Assembly (NCBI RefSeq): GCF_004000985.1
Contig: NZ_BIMH01000005.1
Span: 62,001 to 126,000 of the forward strand
Source: Paenibacillus validus NBRC 15382
GTDB taxonomy: Bacteria > Bacillota > Bacilli > Paenibacillales > NBRC-103111
Direction: 5' to 3'
Length of the DNA: 64,000 nt
The notes under the pieces: model-generated
The model's database searches: none
What the model saw: the letters and a program-made list of their open reading frames with translations, nothing else
Told to the model about the DNA's origin: nothing
Position numbers and translations under genes: made by a program
In this document: in pieces, positions 8,295 to 15,983 of the stretch
How positions within the stretch are numbered: the first letter of the stretch is position 1
Layout: each line of letters opens with the position of its first letter

Positions 8295-9356
8295 ATGCAT
8301 ATCGTTGCCAAACACTTGACCAAAAGCTTTGGCAGCTTCCAAGCGACCAAAGATGTAAGCTTCGAGGTTGAGAAAGGGAAACTGATCGGGCTGCTCGGAC
8401 CGAGCGGCGGCGGAAAAACGACGATTCTACGCATGCTGGCAGGACTCGAGGAGCCGGATTCCGGCGATATCCTTATTCACGGCAAACGCGTGAACAATGA
8501 ACCGCCGCAAAGCCGCGGCATCGGTTTCGTCTTTCAGAACTATGCGTTATTCCGGCATATGAGCGTGTTCGACAATATTGCGTTCGGCTTAACGGTTCAA
8601 AAACGGACGAAAGCGCAAATTAAAGAGAGAGTTCAACAATTGATCGAACTCACGGGATTGAAAGGGTTAGAGAAAAGGCTGCCGCATCAGCTTTCCGGCG
8701 GTCAGCGGCAGCGGGTCGCATTCGCTCGCGCCATTGCGCCGGAACCGCAAGTGCTGCTGCTCGACGAGCCGTTCGCCGCGATTGATGCGAAGGTTCGCAA
8801 AGAGCTGCGGACCTGGCTGAAAGAGATGATCGACCGCGTGGGCATCACAACCATCTTCGTCACGCACGATCAGGAGGAAGCCGTCGAGGTCGCCGACCAG
8901 ATTATGATCATTCATCAGGGGAGATTAGAGCAGCAGGGATCGCCGATCGACATCTATAAGCACCCGCGGACACCATTCGTAGCTGGTTTTATCGGGGAAT
9001 CGAATCCGCTGGACGACATCTCGAACTTAAAGGGATTCGATCCGGATGTCTTATCCCGGTCGAAAGCGATCATTCGGCCGGAATTTATCGAGGTCGGATT
9101 GCCCGGCGAAGTTTCTTATCCGTCGGCGGCCGAGCGAGGCATCGTTCGAAACGTATTTTTCAGGGGCATACATTGGCAGGTGGAAGTGGAGGTCGAAGGC
9201 GATCGGCTGTTCGCTTACCGTTCTCTGGAGCTTCCCGAGCTGAAGCCTGGCACTGATGTGCACGTGTTGATTCACCGCTTGTATTTGTTTAACGAGGAGA
9301 GGCATCTTATTCTCGAGAACGGATTGAAGAACGATCCGATGCCGGTTCACATTTAA
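8295..9356 (+). CDS. cysA: Sulfate ABC transporter ATP-binding protein
   Basis: A 353-residue ABC ATPase. Walker A GPSGGGKTT lies at residues 35-43, followed by the Q-loop FVFQNYALF, the LSGGQRQRVAFARA signature, Walker B LLLDEPFAAID and the switch His in FVTHDQEE. The C-terminal 120 residues form a TOBE-like regulatory domain, as in CysA. I take ATG 8295, since MHIVAKHLTKSFG gives a normal ABC N-terminus; the open frame upstream overlaps cysW. It powers CysTW. Shares the operon with cysPTW. Confidence 0.94.
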   Translation: MHIVAKHLTKSFGSFQATKDVSFEVEKGKLIGLLGPSGGGKTTILRMLAGLEEPDSGDILIHGKRVNNEPPQSRGIGFVFQNYALFRHMSVFDNIAFGLTVQKRTKAQIKERVQQLIELTGLKGLEKRLPHQLSGGQRQRVAFARAIAPEPQVLLLDEPFAAIDAKVRKELRTWLKEMIDRVGITTIFVTHDQEEAVEVADQIMIIHQGRLEQQGSPIDIYKHPRTPFVAGFIGESNPLDDISNLKGFDPDVLSRSKAIIRPEFIEVGLPGEVSYPSAAERGIVRNVFFRGIHWQVEVEVEGDRLFAYRSLELPELKPGTDVHVLIHRLYLFNEERHLILENGLKNDPMPVHI

Positions 9357-9377
9357 TTGTAAAAGAGGGATCCTGCC

Positions 9378-10214
9378 ATGGAACATCACATCACCATTCA
9401 AAGCGGAAACATTGAGCTAGCGGCAACTTTACATTATCCGGTTTTCACGGAGAACGAGACGCCGGACCGTTCCGCGACAGCGCGCACGCCCATCGTCATC
9501 ATCGCCCACGGATTTGTAGGCACGCGTATCGGCGTGGATCGGTTGTTCGTTATGTCGGCCCGGGAGTTCGCCCGTCACGGCTACATGGTGCTGCGCTTCG
9601 ACTTCGGGGGCTGCGGCGAAAGCACCGGCGATTACGGTGCCGGGGGCCTCGACGCGATGATCGACCAGACGCGCAGCGTGATCGATTATGCGCTCGCTAT
9701 CGACTGCGTCGACCCGCAGCGGGTCGTGCTGCTCGGCCACAGCTTAGGCGGCGCCGTAGCCTTATTGACAGCCGCGAAGGACAAACGTGTGAAGACGCTG
9801 GTGATGTGGTCGTCCGTGGCCTATCCCTTCAACGATATTGTTGGCATTACCGGCAAGAAAGTGTACGAGCAAGCGGTGCAGTTCGGCTCTTCCGACTATT
9901 TGGGCTACGCGCTTCAGCCGGTGTTCTTCGAAAGCTTGACCCGGCATCAGCCGTTCGAGCAGCTCCGGAAATTTAACGGAGACGTGCTGCTCGTACATGG
10001 AACGGCCGATGAAGTGATCCCGGTCGATTACTGCTTCTTGTATCAGAAGCTGTTTTGGCTGCGGAGTCAAGGGCAGTGCGACAAGGAAGTTATTTTTCAG
10101 GCCGATCATACGTATTCCGGCGGACAAGCGAAAGAACAGCTGATTCAGAAGACGCGGGATTGGCTCCTGTACATCGATAAACGGAAGAACGAATGGAATG
10201 ATTGGACGATTTAA
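9378..10214 (+). CDS. Alpha/beta-hydrolase of the sulfate operon
   Basis: A 278-residue alpha/beta-hydrolase fold protein. It has an oxyanion HG motif (AHGF, about residues 43-46), the nucleophile elbow GHSLGG with Ser122, and plausible triad partners Asp211 (HGTADEVIP) and His244 (ADHTY). There is no signal peptide. The sequence resembles the YqkD/BD-FAE-type serine esterases that act on small acyl esters; the substrate cannot be told. An AAAGAGGGA ribosome binding site lies 21 bases after cysA, so it is probably the fifth gene of the cys operon and may serve organosulfur or O-acetylserine metabolism. That link is inference. A weak hairpin follows at about 10223-10245. Confidence 0.82.
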   Translation: MEHHITIQSGNIELAATLHYPVFTENETPDRSATARTPIVIIAHGFVGTRIGVDRLFVMSAREFARHGYMVLRFDFGGCGESTGDYGAGGLDAMIDQTRSVIDYALAIDCVDPQRVVLLGHSLGGAVALLTAAKDKRVKTLVMWSSVAYPFNDIVGITGKKVYEQAVQFGSSDYLGYALQPVFFESLTRHQPFEQLRKFNGDVLLVHGTADEVIPVDYCFLYQKLFWLRSQGQCDKEVIFQADHTYSGGQAKEQLIQKTRDWLLYIDKRKNEWNDWTI

Positions 10215-10305
10215 GAACAGCGGGAAGCGGATTAATCGTCTGCTTTTCATACATTAAAAGCCGAGTTAACGCATAGGGTTAAATAAATTTGGTCACGGAG
10301 GGATT

Positions 10306-10515
10306 ATGATGGCGAAGCCGCTTGATGTGGATGATCTTTGGACAAAACGAATACTGCAAAGCGTGAATGGGTTAGAGTACGGCAGCGTACAAATTGTCGT
10401 ACATGATGGTAGAATCGTTCAGATTGAACGTACGGAACGTAAACGGTTTGAAGCGGCGGAACAGCAAGTGAGACGGACGACAATTGAACCGAAGCAGCAG
10501 CGAACAAATCCGTAA
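10306..10515 (+). CDS. YezD-like DUF2292 small protein
   Basis: A 69-residue protein. The core LWTKRILQSVNGLEYGSVQIVVHDGRIVQIERTERKRF matches DUF2292 (YezD), a family repeatedly found beside sulfate and sulfur-assimilation genes in Bacilli and other bacteria. It likely forms a small beta-rich domain; its molecular role is unknown to me. A CGGAGG ribosome binding site precedes ATG 10306; ATG 10309 is an alternative. Its position behind cysA and the hydrolase supports a role in sulfur starvation. Confidence 0.75.
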   Translation: MMAKPLDVDDLWTKRILQSVNGLEYGSVQIVVHDGRIVQIERTERKRFEAAEQQVRRTTIEPKQQRTNP

Positions 10516-10527
10516 GGAGGGAAATTC

Positions 10528-10824
10528 ATGCTCTCCAGAGTGGAAAATACATCACCATCGCCTGATCTTCAAATTCCCGATTTTCAATTTGTCACGTATT
10601 GCTTCGAGCAGTACGGATTGAACCGCGGCATCTATAATACCGTGGACGAATGGTTGTACCGCTTTGGCATTCGGGATATCGTTGCCCGGCGGCAGACAAT
10701 CGTCGATTTTCTGACCTCGCTGCAGGGGGAAGATCGCTCCAAAGGCGTTTATCTCAAGTTCGGCAAGGGCGGCTTGACCAAACAGTTGTCGGAGTTCGTA
10801 GTTTCTCATATCGAAAAGCGGTAA
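10528..10824 (+). CDS. Conserved-looking hypothetical protein, end of sulfate operon
   Basis: A 98-residue soluble protein that I do not recognise. A strong GGAGGGAA ribosome binding site precedes ATG 10528, 12 bases after the YezD-like gene, and its stop codon lies inside a terminator hairpin, so it is the last gene of this unit. It looks mostly alpha-helical (FVTYCFEQYGLNRGIYNTVDEWLYRFG) with a basic C-terminal half (YLKFGKGGLTKQLSEFVV). No catalytic motif is visible. A sulfur-related role is guilt by association only. Confidence 0.65.
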   Translation: MLSRVENTSPSPDLQIPDFQFVTYCFEQYGLNRGIYNTVDEWLYRFGIRDIVARRQTIVDFLTSLQGEDRSKGVYLKFGKGGLTKQLSEFVVSHIEKR

Positions 10825-10850
10825 TCCTCTTAGGAGGGATTGCCGCTTTT
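10814..10850 (+). terminator. Terminator of the sulfate operon
   Basis: The stem AAAAGCGGTAATCC with GGATTGCCGCTTTT is interrupted by one internal mismatch and followed by a T-rich tail. The 5' arm includes the final codons and the stop of the 98-residue gene. Confidence 0.85.
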
Positions 10851-10982
10851 TCCCTTTTTATCAGGGCTGGAAGTGTTGCAACTTGCCGGTAGAGCACCTC
10901 GTTTCCTGGTTCATAGGCTGCTAGATTTACTTAAATGGATCGTGGTATAACGGAATTATGCAGCCGCAATCATGCAAAGTTA

Positions 10983-11011
10983 TTGTAAAAAAACATCTCG
11001 TATAATATAAT
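10983..11011 (+). promoter_or_regulatory. Promoter of the amino-acid ABC importer
   Basis: TTGTAA (10983-10988), a 17-base spacer and TATAAT (11006-11011). A second TATAAT overlaps it at 11001-11006. It lies 31 bases before the binding-protein gene. Confidence 0.55.
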
Positions 11012-11042
11012 GTTGAAGTTATCTTGAAAGGAGAATTGACCA

Positions 11043-11882
11043 ATGCCTAAAAACAAAGTGTCCTTTATTTTTTTGGTATGTTTCCTGCTCATACTTTCCG
11101 CTTGCGGTACGAAACCTGCATCCACGACAACTACCGGAGGGGACAAGCCTGCCGAAGCCCAAAAAGAAACAAAGCTGGATCAAATCAAGAAAGCCGGCAA
11201 AATCGTCGTCGGTACGAGCGCAGACTATCCGCCATATGAATTTCATAAAGAAATTGACAAAAAAGACCAGATCGTTGGCTTTGATATTGAAATCGCTAAA
11301 GCGATTGCCAAGGAATTAGGGGTCACTTTGGAGCTGAAAGATATGAAATTCGATGGCTTGCTCGCGGCGCTTGAAGCCGGCAATATCGATTTCGTCATCT
11401 CCGGCATGACGCCGACCGAAGAACGCAAACAAGCCGTCGATTTTACGAAAGTGTATTATACGGCGATTCAAACGGTCGTCGTTCGCGCGGCCGACAAGGA
11501 CAAGTACAATACGATCGAAGCTTTGAAGGGCAAGAAGGTCGGCGCGCAAAAAGGCGCTACGCAAGAAGCGATCGTCAAAGAGCAAATGCCGGGTTCCGAA
11601 GTGAAGGCTATTGGTAAAATTTCCGACTTGATGCTGGAGCTCAAGAACAATAAAGTGGAAGCTCTGGTCGTCGAACAGCCCGTTGCAGCCGCATATCTGA
11701 GCAAGAACAAGGATCTTGCTTTTGCGGACATTAAGCTGACGACGGAAGACAGCGGATCGGCGATTGCCGTGAAGAAAAACAACCCAGAGCTGGTTGAAGC
11801 GATGAACAAGGCGCTGGACAAGCTGATTGCAGACAAAACGATCGATAAATTGGTCATAGAAGCGAATGAATTAGTGGAATAA
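11043..11882 (+). CDS. Amino-acid ABC transporter substrate-binding lipoprotein (SBP family 3)
   Basis: A 279-residue lipoprotein. The N-terminus has a short basic start, a hydrophobic core and lipobox LSAC with Cys at about residue 21. The mature domain carries family-3 signatures: IVVGTSADYPPYEF, GFDIEIAKAIAKELG, FDGLLAALEAGNIDFVISGMT and a late domain-swap hinge. Such proteins bind polar amino acids (arginine, glutamine, cystine and others) in the cleft; the exact ligand cannot be read here. AAAGGAG precedes ATG 11043. The permease and ATPase follow, so this is a full importer. The nearby sulfate operon makes cystine one possibility but does not prove it. Confidence 0.9.
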   Translation: MPKNKVSFIFLVCFLLILSACGTKPASTTTTGGDKPAEAQKETKLDQIKKAGKIVVGTSADYPPYEFHKEIDKKDQIVGFDIEIAKAIAKELGVTLELKDMKFDGLLAALEAGNIDFVISGMTPTEERKQAVDFTKVYYTAIQTVVVRAADKDKYNTIEALKGKKVGAQKGATQEAIVKEQMPGSEVKAIGKISDLMLELKNNKVEALVVEQPVAAAYLSKNKDLAFADIKLTTEDSGSAIAVKKNNPELVEAMNKALDKLIADKTIDKLVIEANELVE

Positions 11883-11891
11883 GAAGGTCAG

Positions 11892-11947
11892 GCGGCTGTT
11901 GCCGCTGGAATGAAAACCTGATCGGAGTCCATTTCCGGCGGGTTTTT
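11892..11947 (+). terminator. Intercistronic hairpins between binding protein and permease
   Basis: A GCGGC-TGTT-GCCGC hairpin (11893-11906 region) is followed by AAAACC...GGTTTTT (11913-11947) ending in a T-run. Partial terminators like this are common after binding-protein genes and would let the lipoprotein be made in excess of the membrane parts. Confidence 0.4.
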
Positions 11948-11991
11948 GTTCGGTTTACAACCGATATTAGAAGAGGAAGGGAGGGCGAGTC

Positions 11992-12672
11992 GTGGATTTT
12001 TCATTCTTACCGAAATATTATATGTTTTTTATCGACGGGGCGAAGGTCACCTTAATTTTGTCGGCCTTCACCGTAGTGCTCGGGGTTATCCTCGGCATCT
12101 TCATTGCCTTAATGCGCATATCCAAAATATGGCCGCTGAGGCTGTTCGCGACTTCGTATATCGAGTTTATTCGCGGAACGCCGATGCTCGTGCAAGTGTT
12201 CTTGTTTTATTACGGCTTGCCCAAGATCGGTATTCACTTTCCCGAGGTGCCTTACTTCGGATCGTCTTTCCCGGATATGATGGCTGCGGTTATTGCGTTG
12301 TCGATCAACAGCTCCGCTTACGTTGCCGAAACGTTTCGGGCCGGGATTCAAGCGATCGACCGCGGCCAGATGGAAGCGGCCCGCTCGCTTGGCATGTCGC
12401 ATGCGATGGCCATGAGACACATTATTTTGCCGCAGGCTCTTCGTAATGTGCTGCCCGCTCTTGGTAACGAGTTCGTCATCATCATTAAAGACTCGTCCAT
12501 CGTTTCCGTCATTGGAATCGGGGAATTGATGTACAGCGCAGATACGGTAAAAGGGAATACGTTCCTGCCGTTCGAGCCGTTGATTGTCGTGGCCTTCATC
12601 TATTTCATCATGACATTCACGCTGTCCAAGCTGCTCGGCATTGCCGAAAGGAGGATGAAGACCTCTGATTAA
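11992..12672 (+). CDS. Amino-acid ABC transporter permease (HisM/ArtM type)
   Basis: A 226-residue membrane protein with five to six helices. The N-terminal [16 protein letters not shown] and [20 protein letters not shown] segments and the coupling loop [22 protein letters not shown] define the polar-amino-acid permease family (His/Glu/Gln/Arg/opine). The start is GTG 11992 behind GGGAGG. Its final codons overlap the start region of the ATPase gene. It probably forms a homodimeric channel served by the preceding lipoprotein. Confidence 0.92.
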   Translation: MDFSFLPKYYMFFIDGAKVTLILSAFTVVLGVILGIFIALMRISKIWPLRLFATSYIEFIRGTPMLVQVFLFYYGLPKIGIHFPEVPYFGSSFPDMMAAVIALSINSSAYVAETFRAGIQAIDRGQMEAARSLGMSHAMAMRHIILPQALRNVLPALGNEFVIIIKDSSIVSVIGIGELMYSADTVKGNTFLPFEPLIVVAFIYFIMTFTLSKLLGIAERRMKTSD

Positions 12673-13387
12673 AGTAACCCAATTAAGCAAAACATTCGGT
12701 TCCAATCACGTGTTGAACGGAATCGATCTCGACATTCATAAGGGCGAGGTCGTCGTCATCATCGGTCCCAGCGGTTCGGGGAAGAGCACATTCCTGCGCT
12801 GCCTGAACCTGCTCGAGCAGCCGACCGGCGGCGATATCGAATTCGATGGTGTCTCACTGCTGCGCGGGAAGTCCAATATCAACGAGCTGCGTCAGCGTAT
12901 GGGGATGGTGTTCCAGCAATTTAATCTGTTCCCGCACATGACCGTGATGGAGAATATTACGCTGGCTCCTGTGAAGCTCAAGCTGAGGACGAAGGACGAA
13001 GCGCAGCAGATCGCTCAGCAGCTGCTGAAGCGGATCGGCCTGGCAGAGAAGGCCGGCAGTTATCCGGGCAGCCTGTCCGGCGGCCAGAAGCAGCGGATTG
13101 CGATCGCCCGCGCCCTCGCTATGTCGCCCACGATGATGCTCTTCGACGAGCCGACGTCCGCACTCGATCCGGAAATGGTCGGCGAAGTGCTAGACGTCAT
13201 GAAGGAGCTGGCCGCAGAGGGCATGACGATGGTCGTCGTCACGCATGAGATGGGCTTTGCCCGCGAAGTGGGTACTCGGCTCATCTTCATGGATGGCGGG
13301 AAGATCGTCGAGCAGGGAACGCCGGCCGACGTCTTTGCCGCCCCGCAGCATCCGAGAACGAAAGAATTTTTGCGCAAGGTGCTTTAG
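12665..13387 (+). CDS. Amino-acid ABC transporter ATPase, probable CTG start
   Basis: A 240-residue GlnQ/ArtP/TcyN-type ATPase: Walker [11 protein letters not shown]-loop [14 protein letters not shown], signature [14 protein letters not shown], Walker [15 protein letters not shown], His switch VVTHEMGFA. The first in-frame GTG (12710) would delete the A-loop strand. The conserved N-terminus [18 protein letters not shown] lies in frame upstream and begins at CTG 12665, with AAAGGAGG ending about 10 bases before it and a stop (TGA 12656) just upstream. I therefore place the start at CTG 12665, overlapping the permease stop by eight bases, which fits translational coupling. It ends at a shared bidirectional terminator. 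Confidence 0.85.
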   Translation: MIKVTQLSKTFGSNHVLNGIDLDIHKGEVVVIIGPSGSGKSTFLRCLNLLEQPTGGDIEFDGVSLLRGKSNINELRQRMGMVFQQFNLFPHMTVMENITLAPVKLKLRTKDEAQQIAQQLLKRIGLAEKAGSYPGSLSGGQKQRIAIARALAMSPTMMLFDEPTSALDPEMVGEVLDVMKELAAEGMTMVVVTHEMGFAREVGTRLIFMDGGKIVEQGTPADVFAAPQHPRTKEFLRKVL

Positions 13388-13398
13388 CTTGAACAACG

Positions 13399-13439
13399 AA
13401 GCCGCGGCTGAACCGGATGATCCGGCGCCGCGGCTTTTT
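13399..13439 (+). terminator. Terminator between convergent ABC and M20 genes
   Basis: The stem AAGCCGCGGCTGAACCGG with CCGGCGCCGCGGCTT has a small bulge and is followed by TTTTTA. The opposite strand also reads a stem, so it may end both convergent genes. Confidence 0.8.
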
Positions 13440-14613
13440 ATTTGAACAATACGCGCCGCTCGAACTCGCTCTTAATCGCTTGCAGCAGCGCCGGGGACGA
13501 GGCGACGTCATAAGCCGTCCGGGCGAGTACCTTCGCGCCGAGAAGCATCCCTTCGAAGGCGCGGGGCTGCATGGCGAGATCGCGAAACTCCTTCGTATGC
13601 AGCAGGTGCTGTTCGTCGACGACCTTCACATACGGATGAATGGAGGGACATTGACGGGACACGTTGCCGAGGTCGAGCGACCCGTGATCCTTGCCGTGCT
13701 GAATGTCCGCCTCCGGAATCCCCATTAGGATCAAGTTGTGCGTGAACGCTTCTGATAACGCTTCGTTCGTGATCAGCTCGTCGTACGAGTACTCGTAATT
13801 CGACCACTTCATCGTACAGCCCGTTTGTAAAGCGGCGCCTTCGGCACAGCTCAGCACCTTGCGGACGATTTCATCGGTATACGGCCGATCGGCGGAACGG
13901 ACGTAAAACTGGGCGGCGGCATACGCGGGAATGATATTCGGGGCTTTCCCGCCCTCCGTAATAATGCCGTGGATGCGCGCATGGCTGCGCAGCTGCTGCC
14001 GCAGCAGACCGACCGCTTGGAACAGCAGCAGCACCGCATCCAGCGCGTTAACGCCTTCATAGGGGCTGGCCGCGGCATGGGCGGCTTTGCCGTGAAATTC
14101 AAACTGCAGCGCGTCCATCGCCAGCGACATGCCGGATTTTTCGTAAGCATAGTAGGGATGCGCCATTAATGCGGCATCGACGTCGTCGAACAAGCCGGCA
14201 GCGGCCATCGTTACTTTGGCGCCTTTTGTTTCTTCGGCCGGCGTGCCGTATACGCGGATCGTGCCCCCGGTTTGTTCGATGACGCTTTGCAAACCGACGG
14301 CCGCCGCAAGACCCATCACGGCGATCAGATGATGGCCGCACGCATGACCAAGCTCAGGCAGCGCATCGTATTCGCACAGGAAAGCGATCGTAGGCCCCGG
14401 TTTTGCCGCCTTATATGTTGCCAGGAAAGCGGTAGGCAGATCGAGTATGGGGGACTGTACTTGAAAGCCGTGCCGTTCGAGCGCTTCCTTCAAGCGCGCG
14501 GACGCTTTCCATTCCTCATGACCGAGTTCGGGATTCTCCCCGATGAAGGCAGCGATGTCAATAAATTCGGAAGCCAGTTGATCGATGCGATTTACAATGG
14601 TTTGTTTGTCCAC
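13438..14613 (-). CDS. M20-family metallopeptidase / amidohydrolase (AbgB-like)
   Basis: A 391-residue dinuclear-zinc hydrolase. Features seen: HEEW near the N-terminus, the metal motif HACGHH (residues 90-95), the catalytic pair EE in TPAEETKG (127-128), a dimerisation lid domain (about 175-285) with HGKAAHAA, and the C-terminal metal-ligand His region KDHGSLDLGNVS. It belongs to the branch that deacylates N-acyl or aminoacyl substrates (AbgB, hippurate hydrolase-like). The substrate is unknown. It is transcribed convergently with the amino-acid importer, and a functional link (scavenging of N-acyl amino acids) is only a guess. It stands alone after a small-gene terminator. Confidence 0.85.
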   Translation of the reverse strand: MDKQTIVNRIDQLASEFIDIAAFIGENPELGHEEWKASARLKEALERHGFQVQSPILDLPTAFLATYKAAKPGPTIAFLCEYDALPELGHACGHHLIAVMGLAAAVGLQSVIEQTGGTIRVYGTPAEETKGAKVTMAAAGLFDDVDAALMAHPYYAYEKSGMSLAMDALQFEFHGKAAHAAASPYEGVNALDAVLLLFQAVGLLRQQLRSHARIHGIITEGGKAPNIIPAYAAAQFYVRSADRPYTDEIVRKVLSCAEGAALQTGCTMKWSNYEYSYDELITNEALSEAFTHNLILMGIPEADIQHGKDHGSLDLGNVSRQCPSIHPYVKVVDEQHLLHTKEFRDLAMQPRAFEGMLLGAKVLARTAYDVASSPALLQAIKSEFERRVLFK

Positions 14614-14703
14614 AAGATTTTACCTCCGGTTGAGCGGTATACGTCCATTATAGAGATTGACCTGTAGGTAAGCAACGAAAGCCGCCACACCGGCAGGCAA
14701 AGT

Positions 14704-14730
14704 AAAAAGCCCCCGGCGGCTGCCGAAGGC
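14704..14730 (-). terminator. Terminator of the 60-residue gene
   Basis: On the minus strand GCCTTCGGC pairs with GCCGGGGGC and is followed by TTTTTAC. It separates the small upstream gene from the M20 gene. Confidence 0.6.
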
Positions 14731-14742
14731 TAGGTATCATCT

Positions 14743-14925
14743 TTATTGCAGGCTATTACGCTTATCGATTAGTTGTTCATCCAACTGCTTCTTGATCTTG
14801 TGCATGGCATCGACTTCCAGACGATGGTTTTGCGGAAAACGGGTGCCGGTTAGCGAAAGCGCTTCATTAAGGGTCAGTTCGACGAGAATTTTCTTCTCCT
14901 GCGGTTGTTGTGCTTCATAAGTCAT
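14743..14925 (-). CDS. Small hypothetical protein (60 residues)
   Basis: Start ATG 14925 has AAAGGAGC about 8 bases upstream; a longer open frame to 14967 lacks a ribosome binding site. The product is acidic-basic mixed and probably helical: MTYEAQQPQEKK, LVELTLNEALSLTG, then a helix with KIKKQLDEQLIDKR. I recognise no family. It has its own terminator. Confidence 0.6.
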   Translation of the reverse strand: MTYEAQQPQEKKILVELTLNEALSLTGTRFPQNHRLEVDAMHKIKKQLDEQLIDKRNSLQ

Positions 14926-15107
14926 GCTGCATCGCTCCTTTATTAGGTTCGTGAATGGTGCGATCATAAGCGCGGCATAGAGGGGGACTGAACGTCGTCA
15001 TTTTGCTGAAACCCTTGATATTCCACGGTTTTAATATAACACATCATGTAACGTTTTACAAGTGCGGGCGCAAAAAAGAGGCGCATTTTTTTGAATGGCC
15101 TCTTGGT

Positions 15108-15278
15108 TTACTGCACGCGTTCCTTCATCTTCCTTCGTTGAATGGTCAGGACCAGACGATCGATTTGTTGACTGAGCTTAACCACTTGGGGGTCTACAAA
15201 GCTGCCTCTTTGTTCAACTAGCCGATAGAGCTGAATTTGCATCCGCTCCAAGCGACGTTTCAATTCCACTTCTTCCAT
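15108..15278 (-). CDS. Spo0E-like aspartyl-phosphate phosphatase
   Basis: A 56-residue helical-hairpin protein. The first helix (VELKRRLERMQIQLYRLVEQRG) and the second (VVKLSQQIDRLVLTIQRRK) carry the Spo0E family signature SQxID/SQELD, whose Asp region attacks phosphorylated Spo0A. Members dephosphorylate Spo0A-P and delay sporulation. I take ATG 15278 (MEEVELK) with AGGAAAG upstream; ATG 15293 has a poorer site. Its presence supports a spore-forming host. Confidence 0.75.
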   Translation of the reverse strand: MEEVELKRRLERMQIQLYRLVEQRGSFVDPQVVKLSQQIDRLVLTIQRRKMKERVQ

Positions 15279-15463
15279 CTTTCCTGACCCCATCTCCCAG
15301 CGTGATAAAGTTGTCCGATCTTGAATATTATAATATAAATCATGCGTAAAGTTTGTAAATCGTTGTCGAACGGATTCATAATTTTTATGACAAAATCATA
15401 CAAATTTCGAATACGAACGTTCCGAATGCGGCATATTACCAACATAATGGGAGGTGAATGCTT

Positions 15464-15610
15464 ATGCATAACGAACGAAAACATACGAAAAACAGTCCGG
15501 ACTTCAGAGAAAATAAATTTACGGAAGAGGAAACTCCCGTGGACGCGGATAAAGCCGCAAAACGGCCACCGAGTTTAAATGAAGTTCCAAAGGAAACGAA
15601 CCCGCAATAA
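15464..15610 (+). CDS. Very small hydrophilic protein (48 residues)
   Basis: The GGGAGG ribosome binding site (15449-15454) lies 9 bases before ATG 15464; another ATG at 15458 is too close. The product starts MHNERKHTKNSPDF and ends PPSLNEVPKETNPQ. It is highly charged, with no hydrophobic segment, and probably disordered. No family recognised. Its size and composition are reminiscent of small sporulation-associated proteins, but that is speculation. A hairpin follows. Confidence 0.55.
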   Translation: MHNERKHTKNSPDFRENKFTEEETPVDADKAAKRPPSLNEVPKETNPQ

Positions 15611-15633
15611 GCGGATTCGTTCCGCAAGCAAGC

Positions 15634-15658
15634 AGCCGGACGCTCTGCGCGTTCGGCT
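15634..15658 (+). terminator. Hairpin between convergent small genes
   Basis: A 10-bp stem AGCCGGACGC with GCGTTCGGCT (one G-U) and a 5-base loop. It lies between the 48-residue gene (+) and the 56-residue gene (-). There is little T-run, so termination is likely but not certain. Confidence 0.5.
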
Positions 15659-15683
15659 TCTTTGGCAAGGCCATCCCCTGGGG

Positions 15684-15854
15684 TTACCCTTGATCGTCCT
15701 GATTGTGACCGACGGCCAAATTGTTGATTTCTTCAGCCATGTCGGCAGGCACACGCGTTCTGAAGTATCCGATTACGGCCTCTACAGCGCTGTCCGCTTG
15801 ACCCTCGGTAATGCCGGCTTGCTCACTGACCAATTTCACCAATTGATGTTTCAT
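15684..15854 (-). CDS. Small helical protein (56 residues), DUF2267-like
   Basis: AAAGGAGG ends 9 bases before ATG 15854 (minus strand), giving MKHQLVKLVSEQAGITEGQA, then DSAVEAVIGYFRTRVPADMA, then EEINNLAVGHN. The pattern (helix, GITEGQA turn, helix ending in a basic stretch, RVPADMAEEI, short tail) resembles small DUF2267/DUF2780-type helical proteins, in which a similar Leu/Pro-rich second half recurs. The function is unknown. The strong ribosome binding site and codon use make it a real gene despite its size. Confidence 0.65.
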   Translation of the reverse strand: MKHQLVKLVSEQAGITEGQADSAVEAVIGYFRTRVPADMAEEINNLAVGHNQDDQG

Positions 15855-15983
15855 GCGGGTGAACCTCCTTTATAAAGTGGGATTGAACCTGTAATAGGAT
15901 GTTCCGAAATGTGGTTTTTATGTGGAAAGACGTGATATAGTGGAGTAGACTACCGGATGCGCACAAAGGAGATTAAAGCTCGG

